This document shows, in pieces, positions 1-11,224 of a stretch of 64,000 nt of DNA. Position numbers and translations under genes: made by a program. The notes under the pieces are model-generated. The model was given only the letters and a program-made list of their open reading frames with translations, did not search any database and was not told the DNA's origin. The stretch comes from Symbiodinium natans (Eukaryota > Sar > Dinophyceae > Suessiales > Symbiodiniaceae): positions 462,682-526,681 of the forward strand of contig CAJNDS010000513.1 in assembly GCA_905221605.1 (NCBI GenBank), written 5' to 3'. The first letter of the stretch is position 1; each line of letters opens with the position of its first letter.

Positions 1-420
1 CAGCTTCTGCTTTGGCGCCAGGATCAGCTTCTGCTTTGGCGACAACTGTCAGCAGGCAGATCAATCCCGAACATGAACAACTGCGGTTGAATGAACACAC
101 CATGCAGTCTTTTGGGACAAGCTATGCCCCCCCCCCCCCATCTCTGCTTCCCACCCACTGCTCATTTCAGATCATGTCCCCAACTCGAACTGAAGCGAGC
201 TCCAACCCACAGGGCCTCGGAGCGAGGGGCTCACGGGACTGCTGGCCGGTATCGAGCGTTCAAGGGTCGTCTGCGCGATTTTCAAGCCCTGAAAGCAAAG
301 GCCAGCAAAGTGGCGTCAACGTCAGGCCTCAATGCTTCTTTTGCTCTGCCTCGCCCTGTTTTGTTTCTAGTCTATCGCAACCTCAACTCCTGAATGCTTT
401 GCTTGTGCATTCAGCTTACG
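1..420. other. No gene recognised; short direct repeat at the left edge
   Basis: A 17-base direct repeat (CAGCTTCTGCTTTGGCG) lies at 1-17 and 25-41. A poly-C run follows near 128-139. Open frames on both strands here look non-coding. The stretch may be intron or spacer next to the exon candidates that follow. Confidence 0.4.
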
Positions 421-426
421 ACAGTC

Positions 427-1470
427 TTACAGCGGGGTTCTCGAAGTATGCCATCCTTTAACCTGTACACTGATGTACACTGCGTCGTCCCAGCGCCTGA
501 TTCTCCAATTCCAGCTCACGGAGTCGCGACGACTGGCGCTCCTTGGCAGAGCGCTCTTCAACATGGGCAGCTTGACGGTGTCACGTGGAGCGGGGGATGT
601 CAGGGATGTCAGCAGAAGCTGCCAAGATTCAAGCTCCGAGGTGAGCTGGTGGAGGATCTTACGCCATTGGTCGGCCGCCATGGCGCTGCCTATCACTGCA
701 TTCTCCTTCAGAGAACGCTGTGGATGGGACGGCTGCGGGCACGTAACTCCAATGACCTGATTCAGCGGGTCGTGTATTTTCACGGTCTTTGGCCTTGGCC
801 CGCTAATCTCTTAGATAAGGGTATCGGTGTGGAGCCAGAACTTGCTGTACAAGGGGGTTCGGTTCTTTGATCAGTCACAGGGACTCTCTAAACAACTCTT
901 CGTTCACCAGTAACATCCCCCGTTTCGCACTCCATCACTGCACCACGAAGAAGGAGCATGTTGAAAATACCATGCGGATTCCTCTGGCGAGCTGCACCGG
1001 TCCAGCACGGAGCAATCAAGCTGCAGCGGCCTTCAGCTTTGCACAAGCCGGAGCTGCTGACATGTTCAACTGAGTTCACCTGGAAACGGCAACCTGTGTT
1101 AACCAGCTTCTGCTTGAGGGCACCTCTTGGAACAACCAATGGGACGGCAGACATGATTGCCACACCCGGCTGCGTAAACTCACATCCTTTTAGGTCCAGC
1201 AGATGCTTAGACCAATGTTAGAAGACGCTTGCAGATGCTGGCGCCCGCTGGTGACATCGATCGGAACCATAAGAATGGCCATCGCACACCCCCAATGCCA
1301 TACCCTCGAAGCCTCTTCCCGGGGTCGATGGACGCTTCGCCATAGACTCGGAGCCAAAGATCGATAAAGCTGCGCAGTTCGCGTAGCAAAGCATCCTGGA
1401 AGAATCTCGCTCTGCAAGGGAGGGGGTTGAGAATCAGGCCGGGAAAGCCGCACCCCATGGGGACGCCCAT
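427..1470 (-). CDS. Unidentified minus-strand exon cluster (hypothetical protein)
   Basis: Two minus-strand stretches read like real exons, with helical, charged composition unlike their other frames. The upstream one (about 1207-1470, ATG at 1470) contains FFQDALLRELRSFIDLWLRV followed by a Gly/Arg-rich loop (GKRLRGYGIGGVRWPF). The downstream one (about 590-720) contains AADQWRKILHQLTSELESWQ. They share a strand and are about 0.5 kb apart, so they may belong to one gene with an intron between them. I do not recognise a family. Splice sites were not resolved, so the span marks the cluster, not exact coding limits. The minus orientation matches every recognised gene in the window. Confidence 0.27.
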
Positions 1471-1549
1471 GCGAAGATTTACACTTCAGTAGAGAGAGAT
1501 CACTCACACAAGATAAGAAACCCCAAGGTGGACAGACTTTTGTTCTCAA

Positions 1550-1760
1550 TCACCTCAAAATCCACCCAACCTCGTGGGCGCCGATATTTCCTGCCATTTT
1601 TGCATCATCTGGCATACATTTTGGTAGCAAATCCCGAAGGAGACGCTCGATTTTGATCCACGTGCCTTGGCAGAGCTCACCTGCCGGGTCAATTTTTTAG
1701 CCGTGCTGATGGACCGAGCCCTGCGATGGAGACCATGTTTTGCAAACTACATGTAAATAG
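1550..1760. other. Spacer without recognisable gene
   Basis: No convincing coding frame or repeat was seen between the exon cluster and the TA microsatellite. Confidence 0.35.
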
Positions 1761-1761
1761 A

Positions 1762-1866
1762 GATAGATAAATACCTACATATGTATTTATATGTGTATAT
1801 ATATATATGTATATATGCATACCAGATAGATGGATATGTATATATATATATACATATGTATATGCT
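1762..1866. repeat. TA/TG-rich microsatellite
   Basis: An alternating TA, TATG and CATA tract, interrupted once by a short GATAGATGG stretch and followed by a poly-C run at about 1869-1879. Open frames through it encode only Tyr/Ile/Tyr-rich low-complexity peptide and are not genes. Confidence 0.9.
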
Positions 1867-1999
1867 ACCCCCCCCCCCCGCGCGATCTACCTTTTTAAAA
1901 AGAGCTTCTTGGGTATAAACAGAAAATTCAAGGCTGAGCGCCGGGTAATGAAGGACAGTTATTGGGACACCCACTGCACAGGCCCCGATAAGCCAGCAT

Positions 2000-3110
2000 T
2001 GGATTAATCTATTTTGAATCTTAAGAGGACAATGCTGTGTTCTTTGTTTTGATTATTGGCTTTCTCTAGGCCATGTGTTCTTTTATATAAAGGGAAAAGT
2101 TCGTGCTTTGTTTTCAGAGTGGGCTTTTTAGATATATAGTGTGTTACTATGCAAAGTATTAATCAGATACTATACGAAACGCCCATGCACAGTCTACGCG
2201 AATTCCATTATTATAGAGCACTAAGCAAACAGCTCAATCTGAAAATACGCACTATGAAAGCGGCTTCAATTACAAATGATGTAACCATTGCTACTGAAGT
2301 ACCAATTAAAGACCACTTATGTACTATGTCTGAAAAGCACAATGTGCATAGACAAGCTCAATAATGCACATGTTTTTCTAGAAAAGTGGCTGTTGCCGCG
2401 TAAAGGCCATAGCACAAGGAAATTCACAAGCACAAGAAAATCCAAGAACGCAAGCTTTTCAGGAGGATGTCTGGTGAAGTTTGGATTTTACGGTTTTGGG
2501 ATCTCCCTGGACAAAGGAGCCGTTTTGAAAACTTGAGCAAACAATTCTAGGCAATGAATGCTTTTTCTAGACAAACATTGCTTTTACCAGGCAAAATGTT
2601 GATCAACCATGCGAATTTCCTTCAAGTGAATACCAATTCTATGTGCTAAATAAAGCACACCCATCAAATCTTCATTCCATACAACGGAAATACTCATTAC
2701 ATAGTGATTATACCAATACAGCACTCTTTGAATGTGAGTAATCCACTATATTCAGTGATTTCAAATTACGAGACTCAGTGAATATAAACGAAATATGACT
2801 TAAATGCTCATTAAATAGTACTTGAATAAGCAGATGTTTACTTGAAACAAGTTTTTTCGTACGAATTGAAGACTATTTCTATACGACGTTACTATGCCTT
2901 AAACAGACAATTTGCATAGAAATGCCTTGAAAAGCCCGTTCTAATATCCTCTGCCTAGTAAAGACCAAAGTAGTAGGCGTGGGGGGAGGAAGGGGGTCGG
3001 GACCAATGATCAGAACATGAAACTAGCACTAGCTCAATTATGCATAAACAGTATTTATAGACGATCCCCAGAAAAGTACAATTGCATAGAAGATCACAAC
3101 TTTCTTAGAA
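2000..3110. other. AT-rich island
   Basis: Base composition shifts sharply to AT-rich from about 2000 to 2940, against GC-rich flanks, and returns to GC through a G-run near 2981-2997. Only short open frames occur. Related short motifs recur irregularly (CATAGA, CTAGACAA, AGAAAAGT), suggesting decayed repeats. It could be an old mobile-element remnant, an organelle-derived insertion or AT-rich intron DNA. No diagnostic coding motif decides between these. Confidence 0.5.
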
Positions 3111-3128
3111 GCGAGGGGGGTTGGAGAC

Positions 3129-4209
3129 TCAACGCGATGGAATGGAGCAGTCGCACGCAAGACCCCTAGCAGCTTGGATCAGCGGACCCTGTTCGAACTG
3201 CAAGACCCCAATGTGGACACCTATATGCCCGGTAGAAACATATTTGATGACAAGCTTTTGGGGGCAGCCTTCTGTCTCACTACACCTTCGTCCCCTTAAG
3301 TCCTGCTGGTGCACTGGGACGTGCGAGCAGCGGTCGGCTAGCTGGCCCAAAAAGGTGGCGAAGTCCTTCTTCCTGCGAGGTACTTCGAGAAAGCAGTTGA
3401 GGGGTGCTGGCATCGAACGGCGCGCGACTCTCAACTTCTGTTGGCAAAGCACACACACAACAAAGCAACACAAAGCAACACAAGCTCCACGCTTCAGGAA
3501 AGGAGTGCCATGGCCTGTCTGCGAACGTTCGTTCTACTAGAAGGATGTTGGACTCGGACACAAAATGCAGCTTGGCATCCTGGGCGCTGAGACGTGCAAG
3601 ACAGAACGCGTCAGAGTGCAGCAGTTGCAGTTGCCTCAACACTCGCAAGCTAAAGCCCCAAGGCCACATATTCGCAATGACTTGTTACTAGAACCAGCCT
3701 ACGAATCCTGCTAAGCTGAGGGTCCATTTCTTGGATGCACAGATGGTAGGCATCTGACAGCCGTTCCTTTTCCCGCTTGGCCTGAATACGCAACGCGAAT
3801 CTGGGATCTCGGGCCAACAAACTCAAGCAAACCCAGCGCTGGCAAACCCTCAAATTTTTCCACCTCCTGCAGCCGTGACTGAATTCGATCGTCGTAGTTG
3901 ACAGTGAGGCAGATCCTGAAGGACACTGTGATGATACACCCGTGCAGAAGGACAACTTCAGGATGCGAAATGCGAACATGCCTGCACAGTTTCGCACACA
4001 CTGCAGCTCTGGATCAACTGGAAGGTGCAGGGAAGCAGGAACAGTGTGTCGAGAAGCTCCACTAGGCAGAACCTGGCAGCAACAGCCGCGTAGATGGAGC
4101 CATTAGATGTCCATGCTTCGCTGCAGTACCCGCCCGACGACTGCCCCGAGCAGGAAACACGCACCTTTCCTGAAACGACATTGGCAAGGCCCTCCTGAAA
4201 GTCGCACAA
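3129..4209 (-). CDS. Unidentified minus-strand exon cluster (hypothetical protein)
   Basis: Several adjacent minus-strand stretches look coding. Reading 5' to 3' on the minus strand they are: about 3970-4140 (YAAVAARFCLVELLDTLFLL); about 3830-3960 (NYDDRIQSRLQEVEKFEGL); about 3690-3830 (LRIQAKREKERLSDAYHLCI, then EMDPQLSRIRRL); about 3530-3620 (LARLSAQDAKLHFVSESNIL); and about 3290-3410 (RRKKDFATFLGQLADRCSHV). Frame changes between them fit short introns, but I could not fix the boundaries. No family is recognised. The amphipathic, basic character argues for a soluble helical protein. Confidence 0.27.
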
Positions 4210-4379
4210 GCCTGTGCCTTCCTAACCTCGGCACCTTTTAACATCCTTCTGCAAGTGACTTGGTCCAAGAAGCGTTCTGAAGCCGTAACGTTGGTGCACG
4301 ATGCAGCCATGTTGATACGTGCCAATGGCATCGCGGACCCTTTCATGTCAAAGCATGATTGGGAGTCTGGCTTCAACTA

Positions 4380-4715
4380 GGAGAGACAGCCAAAGCCCCG
4401 TAGTAGGCCGGCCCAAGATGCACAATATTCGGCAAAGCAGGTGAGTACTAGGCCAGATTCGTGTCACAAGCCCAACACAGCACTCGACGCAGAATGTACT
4501 CCGAGCGTCGACAATAAGATCCCAACCTCAGTCAGATGTTGGCTCAGAGAACAGAAGATAACAGAAGGTAAACTACTGGTTGGGCGAACCCTCGAAAACA
4601 ATCAGGTGGCCCCAAAGGCCCCAAGGACTTCAGGTGGCCTGATTAGATTGCCTGGCTTCATCTAGATTCCCCTGTTTTACGGCTAAACCCTGTTTTGTAA
4701 ACAAGAAGCTCTAGT
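4380..4715. other. Spacer without recognisable gene
   Basis: Nothing with coding character was seen. A short direct duplication (GGTGGCCCCAAAGGCCCCAAGG, here split as GGTGGCCCC and AAAGGCCCC) occurs near 4605-4625. Confidence 0.35.
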
Positions 4716-4721
4716 TCCATT

Positions 4722-4757
4722 AATACGTACATATATACATATACATATATAGACAAA

Positions 4758-4788
<31 letters not shown>

Positions 4789-4832
4789 GTGTGCGTATAT
4801 GTATACATATACATATTTATTTAAATGTATTC
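4722..4832. repeat. TA-rich microsatellite
   Basis: A (TA)n/(ATAC)n tract: alternating TATATA with CATA and GTATA variants. A poly-tyrosine-like open frame runs through it and is an artefact. Confidence 0.9.
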
Positions 4833-4949
4833 CCGAAACATACCGAAACCCAACTTTTCAATCATACCTGAGCCCTAAGCCCTACTTCCCTGCCCCTAAC
4901 CGACTGCAGCCTCCCAATTCGTTCTCGCAGCCACCCGCACCGGCAGAAG

Positions 4950-5235
4950 CATCAGAACTCACGAGGTCCGCATATTGAACTTTTAGGCGCAGGGTTACCA
5001 GTTCCTCCGGCTTGATGTGTTTGTTGAACCTCAAGCTCTAAGAAAATTGAAGAGTGTTCCAGAAGTTCTGAAAGTGTTCCAGTTTGGGGACGTATTCTGC
5101 ATGGAATTCTGATCGGATGGGCAAAGGCCCAGGTCTCAGACACCAGGTCTCAAAAAGTCGCTCGTTGCCGGACTCGTACAGGACACTTTCTTGGAATGCT
5201 TTCTGGAGCGCAGACTTGAACTTGTTTGACACGAA
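4950..5235 (-). CDS. Unidentified minus-strand exon pair (hypothetical protein)
   Basis: Two minus-strand stretches look coding: about 5100-5232, beginning SNKFKSALQKAFQESVLYES, and about 4955-5035, containing LRFNKHIKPEELVTLRLKVQ followed by YADLVSSDAS. The first has a weak resemblance to the cullin segment before the RING-box-binding region, where a 'F..AL..AF' pattern is common. That is too little to name the gene. The in-frame stop between the two suggests an intron. An exon on the minus strand fits the orientation of the neighbouring clusters. Confidence 0.25.
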
Positions 5236-5239
5236 AGTG

Positions 5240-5920
5240 TTGAAGAGCCGTATCTTAGTGGTCTGAACCTTGGTGGCTACAAGTGTTGATGGTGCTCATT
5301 GGTGGAACCTTGACGGCCAAAAAACTGGCTGCTGCATGTTGCGTGTGGGCGACTGGGTCTTATGAAGAATATTGCACAAGCCAAAAAAAAATGCCACGGT
5401 TCAGCTGCTGAGGCACGGAGGCAGCCAAGAGTAAGCTCACTTGGGTCATGTCATGGATATGTCCTCGGTGTTTTCGGTGCTTGAAGGAACAGCCCCTCAA
5501 TCAACACGTAGCCACATCCCATGCAACATAATATTGCCAGGACTCGGCAGTGCAAACAGCTGAGCCGAGCAAATCCGGCACCGATGGCACCCATTTTTAC
5601 TCTTCAGACGGGTGCACTAGTCTTGCTTGAGCTACTGGGTGGGAGAATGAAAGAGAGGATATCGTCGCGTCAGAGGCTGAGGGGTCTTGCGTTGCGGCCC
5701 TGTCAGCCCATCACAGCCCCAAATGGCTGCAGCTTGGCCTTCGCCGTTACAACGCCTTCTGACGCCTTGAACTGCACATCTTGATGCATCGCAGGCCAGG
5801 CCGAGCTCCGCACTTCTTCAAGGCTTCGGCCCCCGAAGCTTCAAAAAGCTGGTCCTTTGTTGCCAGAGCCACGTGAAATTCCAACACTCTGGATGAAACC
5901 GTGACCCAAACTGGTACTTT
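5240..5920. other. Spacer without recognisable gene
   Basis: Short open frames on both strands are composition artefacts. No repeat family was noticed apart from an A-run at about 5384-5392. Confidence 0.35.
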
Positions 5921-5923
5921 CGG

Positions 5924-5995
5924 GACCCACCTGGAAACTCCGGATTAACAGCATGCTTCGAGACCCACCTGGAAACTCCGGATGAACAGCATGCT
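5924..5995. repeat. 38-bp tandem duplication
   Basis: Two head-to-tail copies start at 5924 and 5962. The unit begins GACCCACCTGGAAACTCC and runs through a GCATGCT motif. The copies differ by one base in the shared part (GGATTAAC versus GGATGAAC), so the duplication is recent or conserved. Confidence 0.9.
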
Positions 5996-6231
5996 ACATC
6001 AGAGGAAGAACGAGCACGAAGCATCTGGCCGGTTCCGTGCCAGACGAGATGAGGTTGAGATTCAAACCGCGGGTAATGGGAAGACAAACAATCGTAAATG
6101 TGCTGTGGGGAAGGCTGGTGGGCTGGATGCTCGCAAGCTACAAACCGCCACAAGCACATGCAACGCAGGCATTTTGTTGCAGCTGCCCAGGCTAAGCCTG
6201 CCTGTCTGGCTCCCACGAAGCTTTGACTTGT

Positions 6232-7140
6232 TCAAGATTCTTCTTCTTCTTCGGGAGGCAGGACGTGATTTAGGTAGTCCCTGGCGTAATCGACGTCCCG
6301 CTGGTTTAAGAGAGTATGCACATAGTCTAGGGAGCCAAGAACCGCCATGTCAACATCCTTACGTGAACCTGGTTTAAAGGTTGGCCAGCCGGCTTTGCCC
6401 TCCTCGCTCTTCCAGAGCCTATCCCAATGCTCGCGCACATGCAGCTTTGCAAGGGAAACAACGACACTCCGCCGGCCATTGTGGACGTCAATCATCCAAT
6501 CGCACTCTTCCAGCTCTACCGCACCCCAGAGCTTGCCATCCAGAACTACTTCACTTGCACATCTCAAGCAGAGGCGACCGTTGCTGAGCTGAAAGTCAAC
6601 TTCAGATGGCCTCAGCTCAGCACTGACGGGTATGTAGATCCGTATCTCTTCATTGTAACGACCGGCAGGCTCCCAGGTGTAACAGGGTCGAAGTACTTCC
6701 TCCCAAGTCTCGACCTTGGCCTTTGCAAGGTACAAGACCAGAACGCGGCCTAAACCTTCTCGAGTTTCCAGCTCAAAGTATGTATCGTCTACGTCCGCGC
6801 AGCTCCACAGCTCTCCCTCAATGAGTGGTGGTTTGCCGCGCACACCGATGCGTAGATACCTCTCGCGAAGCTCAAGTTCAACATCTTTTGCAACAGTATC
6901 ATCGGCCACCGGCATGGAAATGCGCAGTTCCTGGTCAGTGGCATCTCCTTGCTCCCATCGAAAGCTGCCTTGTAGCTTGCGCCGTCCAGTATGCCGTACA
7001 CCAACACACGTCAGAGAGGCGACTGCAAATGTCAGCGATGAGGGTGCAGCCTTCAGGACACCCGAAGTAGAGGATGCTGTAGGTCTCAGCAGAGGCACTC
7101 GTGCCCATGGCTTTGCAGGGACCTGGACTCCTAAGTCCAT
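6232..7140 (-). CDS. Tandem CS-domain (p23/NudC-like) protein, single exon
   Basis: An uninterrupted minus-strand frame of 302 codons. I start it at the first in-frame ATG (7140); upstream in-frame codons include GTG and then a stop, so no earlier ATG exists. Residues 1-55 are basic and Ser/Ala-rich and could be an organelle-targeting leader. Two consecutive CS-like beta-sandwich domains follow. The first is at about 57-145 (FRWEQGDATDQELRISMPV ... LYLAKAKVETWEEV) and the second at about 148-235 (YTWEPAGRYNEEIRIYIPV ... VVVSLAKLHVREHWDRLWKS). Both copies open with an aromatic-W-E/Q signature and end with a strand plus W-x-x-L/V, as in NudC and p23 proteins, which act as Hsp90 or dynein co-factors. 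The C-terminus is acidic (PPEEEEES). Its partner and role are inferred only from the fold. Lack of introns contrasts with the other recognised genes and suggests a retroposed copy. Confidence 0.78.
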   Translation of the reverse strand: MDLGVQVPAKPWARVPLLRPTASSTSGVLKAAPSSLTFAVASLTCVGVRHTGRRKLQGSFRWEQGDATDQELRISMPVADDTVAKDVELELRERYLRIGVRGKPPLIEGELWSCADVDDTYFELETREGLGRVLVLYLAKAKVETWEEVLRPCYTWEPAGRYNEEIRIYIPVSAELRPSEVDFQLSNGRLCLRCASEVVLDGKLWGAVELEECDWMIDVHNGRRSVVVSLAKLHVREHWDRLWKSEEGKAGWPTFKPGSRKDVDMAVLGSLDYVHTLLNQRDVDYARDYLNHVLPPEEEEES

Positions 7141-7169
7141 CACATCCAACAGTCCAACAGCTCGCACTT

Positions 7170-8000
7170 TGTATACTTTTTGAATGCAACAAAGTTAATC
7201 GACACTGACACGGCTAGGTCATGCCGGCTAGTACAAATGTGACTGCTCATGTTTGCGTGCTCTTGCCAGCCAGAGAGTTGACAGTTGGGGTTCTGCCTCA
7301 CAGCTGAACCAGATCGTCGCAAGCCAAGAAGGTCTTCAACACATGACTTCACGGACTTCACGCTGCCGGCAGGAGCGTCCAGCAGCAAGCCGCTGGTTCT
7401 GGCCGAGCAGCGCTCAAATGGTTTGACTTTGCGGAGCCCCAGCAGGTGTTCCCAGTGTCCTGCAGTAGGACATGGCAAAGTTCAAAACAGGGCAGGTGCA
7501 CTTCAACTCGCCATGACCAGGGCAAACCTTGAGACCGACATCTACAATCTACACAACAGGTTTCCGGGGTCCTGGGGGCAATGCAGCTCCACCTGCAGCT
7601 GCGCAACAGCACATCACAACGTGTTCAGGCGCGAAGCCAGGGACCAGCTCTGGCCCACCAATGCTGTTGTGCAATGTCATGGACTTGGAGGTCACAGCTT
7701 TACGGTCATTGTGTGGCCTTCCGTGTGGCCTCCCTGGCGGCAGCATCCAGCAGCGCCTTGGAACAGGCTCAACTTGAAGCCGCCATGGTACAGATAGGGA
7801 CAAAGTGGTGATGTGGAACAACATTGAAATCGCCTTAACTGAGTCGATGTTGTTCCCCGTTGAATTCCGTTCCCCACTGCTATGCGGAGTTTCCAAGGGA
7901 GTAGCCAACGAGCTGCCTTCGGGCACTGTTAGCTAAGCTCCTCAACCCTGACGCTCAACCGCTCAACCGCTCATCCCCCAACCCTATTATGTTTTTGAGG
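7170..8000. other. Spacer upstream of the CS-domain gene
   Basis: No convincing exon. A minus-strand fragment near 7725-7780 (KALLDAAAREATRKATQ) could be a stray exon of the octotricopeptide-like gene immediately upstream, but it is short and isolated. Confidence 0.3.
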
Positions 8001-8284
8001 GCATTCAAAAAGGGAGGGCATACTAAGGCCGGGAGCAACATAGCAAGGATGCCAACACCACCTCAAAACCCCTTGTGCGCCACTTGGCGTGCCATGCAGG
8101 ACCTCTCAGGGGCCCTAGCAACACCGTTAACTCCTGGCGTGGTGGACGCCCGAACCTCAGCTTTTGAAGGAGGTGAAAGTGGAGGTGTGGCGGCGTACTT
8201 TGGGGCTGTAAAGATCTGTGAAAATTGTAGTGTACTGCAAAAGGACAGAATTGGCAGACGACCACTGCTTGGCGAACGATGCAA

Positions 8285-10645
8285 TCCACATGGTAGGTGC
8301 GCAAGCTGAAGACTGCTACACCACAGTATGGTCGCGGCAGTATTCGTCGATGCTTGCGGCTCAAACTGGGCAATGCGCTTGAGCCTGAGGGACCCGAAGC
8401 TACTAGCAATAGCCGATGTTGCTCACGTGCTGACCTGACCTCTCATGACTAATGATTAGTTTTTATCGCTTCAAGGCACATATGGAACTGTCAATACCGG
8501 GATGAGATGGAGCAAAATTCCACATTCCCACCATTTTGCCATGCTACCACAACTACTCTCTTAACCAAGCTTGGCTTATTGCCAGAAAATATGAATCAAT
8601 GGAGTCAACGGTTCAATCTGACAGCATGAGCATGAATGCATGGGTATGCCGTTCATCCCACAGTGGCCAGCATCTTCCACACCCCCGTGCCTCTCTGCTG
8701 AAGCAGCTTCCGAGGGAGGCCTTCCGTCCGCAGGCATGCAGACTTTGAGAACAAAGTGATGGCCTTCGTACACAACAACACCATTCCTTTTTGCCACTGA
8801 ATTGGCTGTGAAATGCAAGTGGGGGGCAGTCTCGAAGGAGGCCTGTTCACAGTACCGAGCGTGGCAAGTCCCTGAGCTGCGTTGGCCAAGTTCTGCACGC
8901 TGAAACCTGCCCGGCGGATCACGGGCTGGTTTCTCGGCTACCCCGAGACTGCCCACCTTGAATCTTCTGGATGCCCTCGGCAGCGACTGCGTCCGTGGGC
9001 GCTCTGCCGAGGGTCTGCAGTGTCGCCGTTGCCCAGGCCAAGTTCGATGACTGCAGGGCGACTTAAAGCTAGCCAACGTCGGCCAACTCTCTTGCAGCTA
9101 CATCAGCTACTTATGTCGTTCACCGGGTGACGCTCTTGCGAAACTCATCCGAGAAGGCTGAGGCCTTGAACAAAGCAGAAACCCGCCTCCTGCGGCAGGC
9201 ATTGCTGGATCTTTGGCAGCGCGTGGGCAGCAGTAGACGCAAGCAGCGGCGACCTGCGACGTCGCAACTTCTCCGTCTTTCAAGTCCAAAGGTGACACAT
9301 GTGTGTACATGATGCGGGCCGAGCAACCTTCATTGAGTGAGCAAAATCGGGCCTAGTTGGGTAGTATTACCCAAAATGGGAAGGGTTCTGCTGACTCATT
9401 GTGGGGAAGTACAGCGGGGACCGTTAGAAGGTCCAGGACTTGGGAGATTTCTTGTAGACGGGCAAGAAGGAGGCTAGGATGAGGGTCCGGCTCTGTGATC
9501 TTCAAGCGGCCAGGCGATCGAGCCGTATTGGTCAGGTCCCGTGCCCGGTGCTGGTGCACCTGCAAGCGTCGGCAGCGTGGGCTGCAAACGAAACCCGTAC
9601 ATCCTTCATCCATGGGTGCCAGAGCCTTGTGGTGGACTGCTGCCTGCAGTGCTATCTGCAGTGCCCCGCAAGAGTGCGTCAAACCTCAATTTCTCTTGGG
9701 TTTTGGCAGGGTCTGAGCGACGGCAATAAAGCAGCAGTAGATGACAGGAACTAGCTGCTCAACTGCTTCAGAAGTAGACTCTCTGAGTCCCGCACGTGCA
9801 GCTGCCCAGCAGCTGTTCACAAGCTCCTCTGCAAATCTGCTACTTGCAACACGCGCCAACAAATGCCGCCAAAACCTGGTGCGAGGAGCACCTGAATCGG
9901 GAACTCGGGCATTGTCGCAGTGCCGCGTCTTGCTGATGCATGAAGCGCCAGGTCACGGAAGTGGGACGAAGTGGCCAAGGCCCTGGACAAAAAGGTAGCT
10001 TGCGCCAGCTACGACCAGCAGTCCCTGCACGCAAAGTCACAGCGGCATCTTTCTAATCGATCTACTGCTACCTTCTGTTGTGGAGTTGGTGAAACTCATT
10101 GGGGAGTCGGAGTGAGCCGGAAAGCTGAGCGACTGAGCGCACGCGACTGAACCCGCCCACCAAAGATTAAAGCTGAATCAGAGGGATCGTTGTAGCCACG
10201 CAGCCTTTGTGCTTGGGCTCGATTCCCCTCGATTCAGAAACAGGAGCCTGAGGTGGTTCTCGGCTGGAGACGCTTCACTTAAGCCTCAGAGGTGTAAGAT
10301 GCGGTTCCGGGCTCGGCCTCTTGGACTGTCTGCATGTTGGTTCCACTGGGCGCCAGAGGTCCTGTACCGGTGTCAGAATGCAACTAGGGGACCTCAAATA
10401 ACCTCAATAACCTCAATGTTGTAAAGAATTACAAGAACTCGGCCTTGCTCAGTCTTGCCAGATAATTGTCGCCGCAAAGTCGGATGGTGCGCGGTCCCGT
10501 CCAGGGATGGTGGAACGGAGGTCCTTGACAGCTAGGCCAGCTAGGCATACAAAGTGTGGGGGGATCCTTGTGGACAAGGGGAACATGGAAACCGTGCCCA
10601 AGTTCTGCGGCCAGAATGCTGAGCATGCTTGTTTGATCTTCCCAA
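8285..10645 (-). CDS. Octotricopeptide/FASTK-like helical repeat protein, gene A (multi-exon, partial model)
   Basis: Minus-strand exons share a recurring helical motif of the pattern F-x-x-Q-x-L-x-N-x-A/V with a following W/L-rich helix. They are: about 10,575-10,640 (SAFWPQNLGTVSMF); about 10,445-10,480 (APSDFAATIIWQD); about 9750-9840 (ELVNSCWAAARAGLRES); about 9480-9545 (DLTNTARSPGRLKITEPD); about 8985-9075 (LQSSNLAWATATLQTLG); about 8850-8905 (FSVQNLANAAQGLATLG); and about 8290-8375 (FEPQASTNTAATILW). Such repeats occur in OPR and RAP/FASTK-type proteins, which bind organelle RNA and are expanded in algae. I saw no C-terminal RAP domain. Exon edges are not resolved, so the span is a lower bound. 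Gene B at 18.3-23.0 kb has the same motif, so the two may be paralogues separated by the transporter gene. Confidence 0.5.
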
Positions 10646-11224
10646 CCTCCCTGAAAAAGTATCTAAATGCACGGGCACCCGGACTCGAAGGTCTTTCTCT
10701 CTCTTGCTCTGGAAAATGATCGTGTTTCCTTTCTCTTCTTTGTACACGACGCACGCCCGTCACATGATGTTGTGCAAGGAATTTCAGAGTCCCCACAGCT
10801 GCTTCGGGCCGACGATCCAAGTCATGCAACACCATCATGTGTGCGTAATTGTAACTAGACAACTGGACCGATTCAAATTCAGAGTTCTTTCTCGCCATAG
10901 CCTGTGTAGCGACTTCACCAAAAAGGAAAGGGCCCCAGCCATTATCTTCCCTGCATAGAGGTCTCGCTCCCTGGTCTATTCGGACAGGCATTTGGACCTT
11001 TATCCCCTGGTCCCCCTGTTGCGAGGAAAGAGTCGGATGTCATGACTGCAGCACTAACAGAAGAACCCTCTGGGCAAGCTGCTGGCGCTCCATGCAGGTA
11101 ACGTTTGCATCCACGACCTGCCAGATGCGATTGCAACATCAGCACAAGAGCCCTCTCCCAGGCAGCAAGCCAGTACTTTTCCAGGCATGCGCGGGTGCCC
11201 TACAGATGCCTCGAAGGCTGGCTC

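Noticed and set aside
1747-1974. Tyr/Ile-rich open frames over the TA tracts (also at 4.8, 26.0 and 52.4 kb)
   Set aside because: They are direct translations of TA microsatellites.
4950-5235. Cullin gene
   Set aside because: Only one short segment (SNKFKSALQKAF) resembles cullins. The neighbouring exon does not match, so the product is left unnamed.
7140-7167. Upstream extension of the CS-domain protein by nine codons
   Set aside because: It would start at GTG. The first in-frame ATG is at 7140, and GTG starts are not expected in a nuclear gene.
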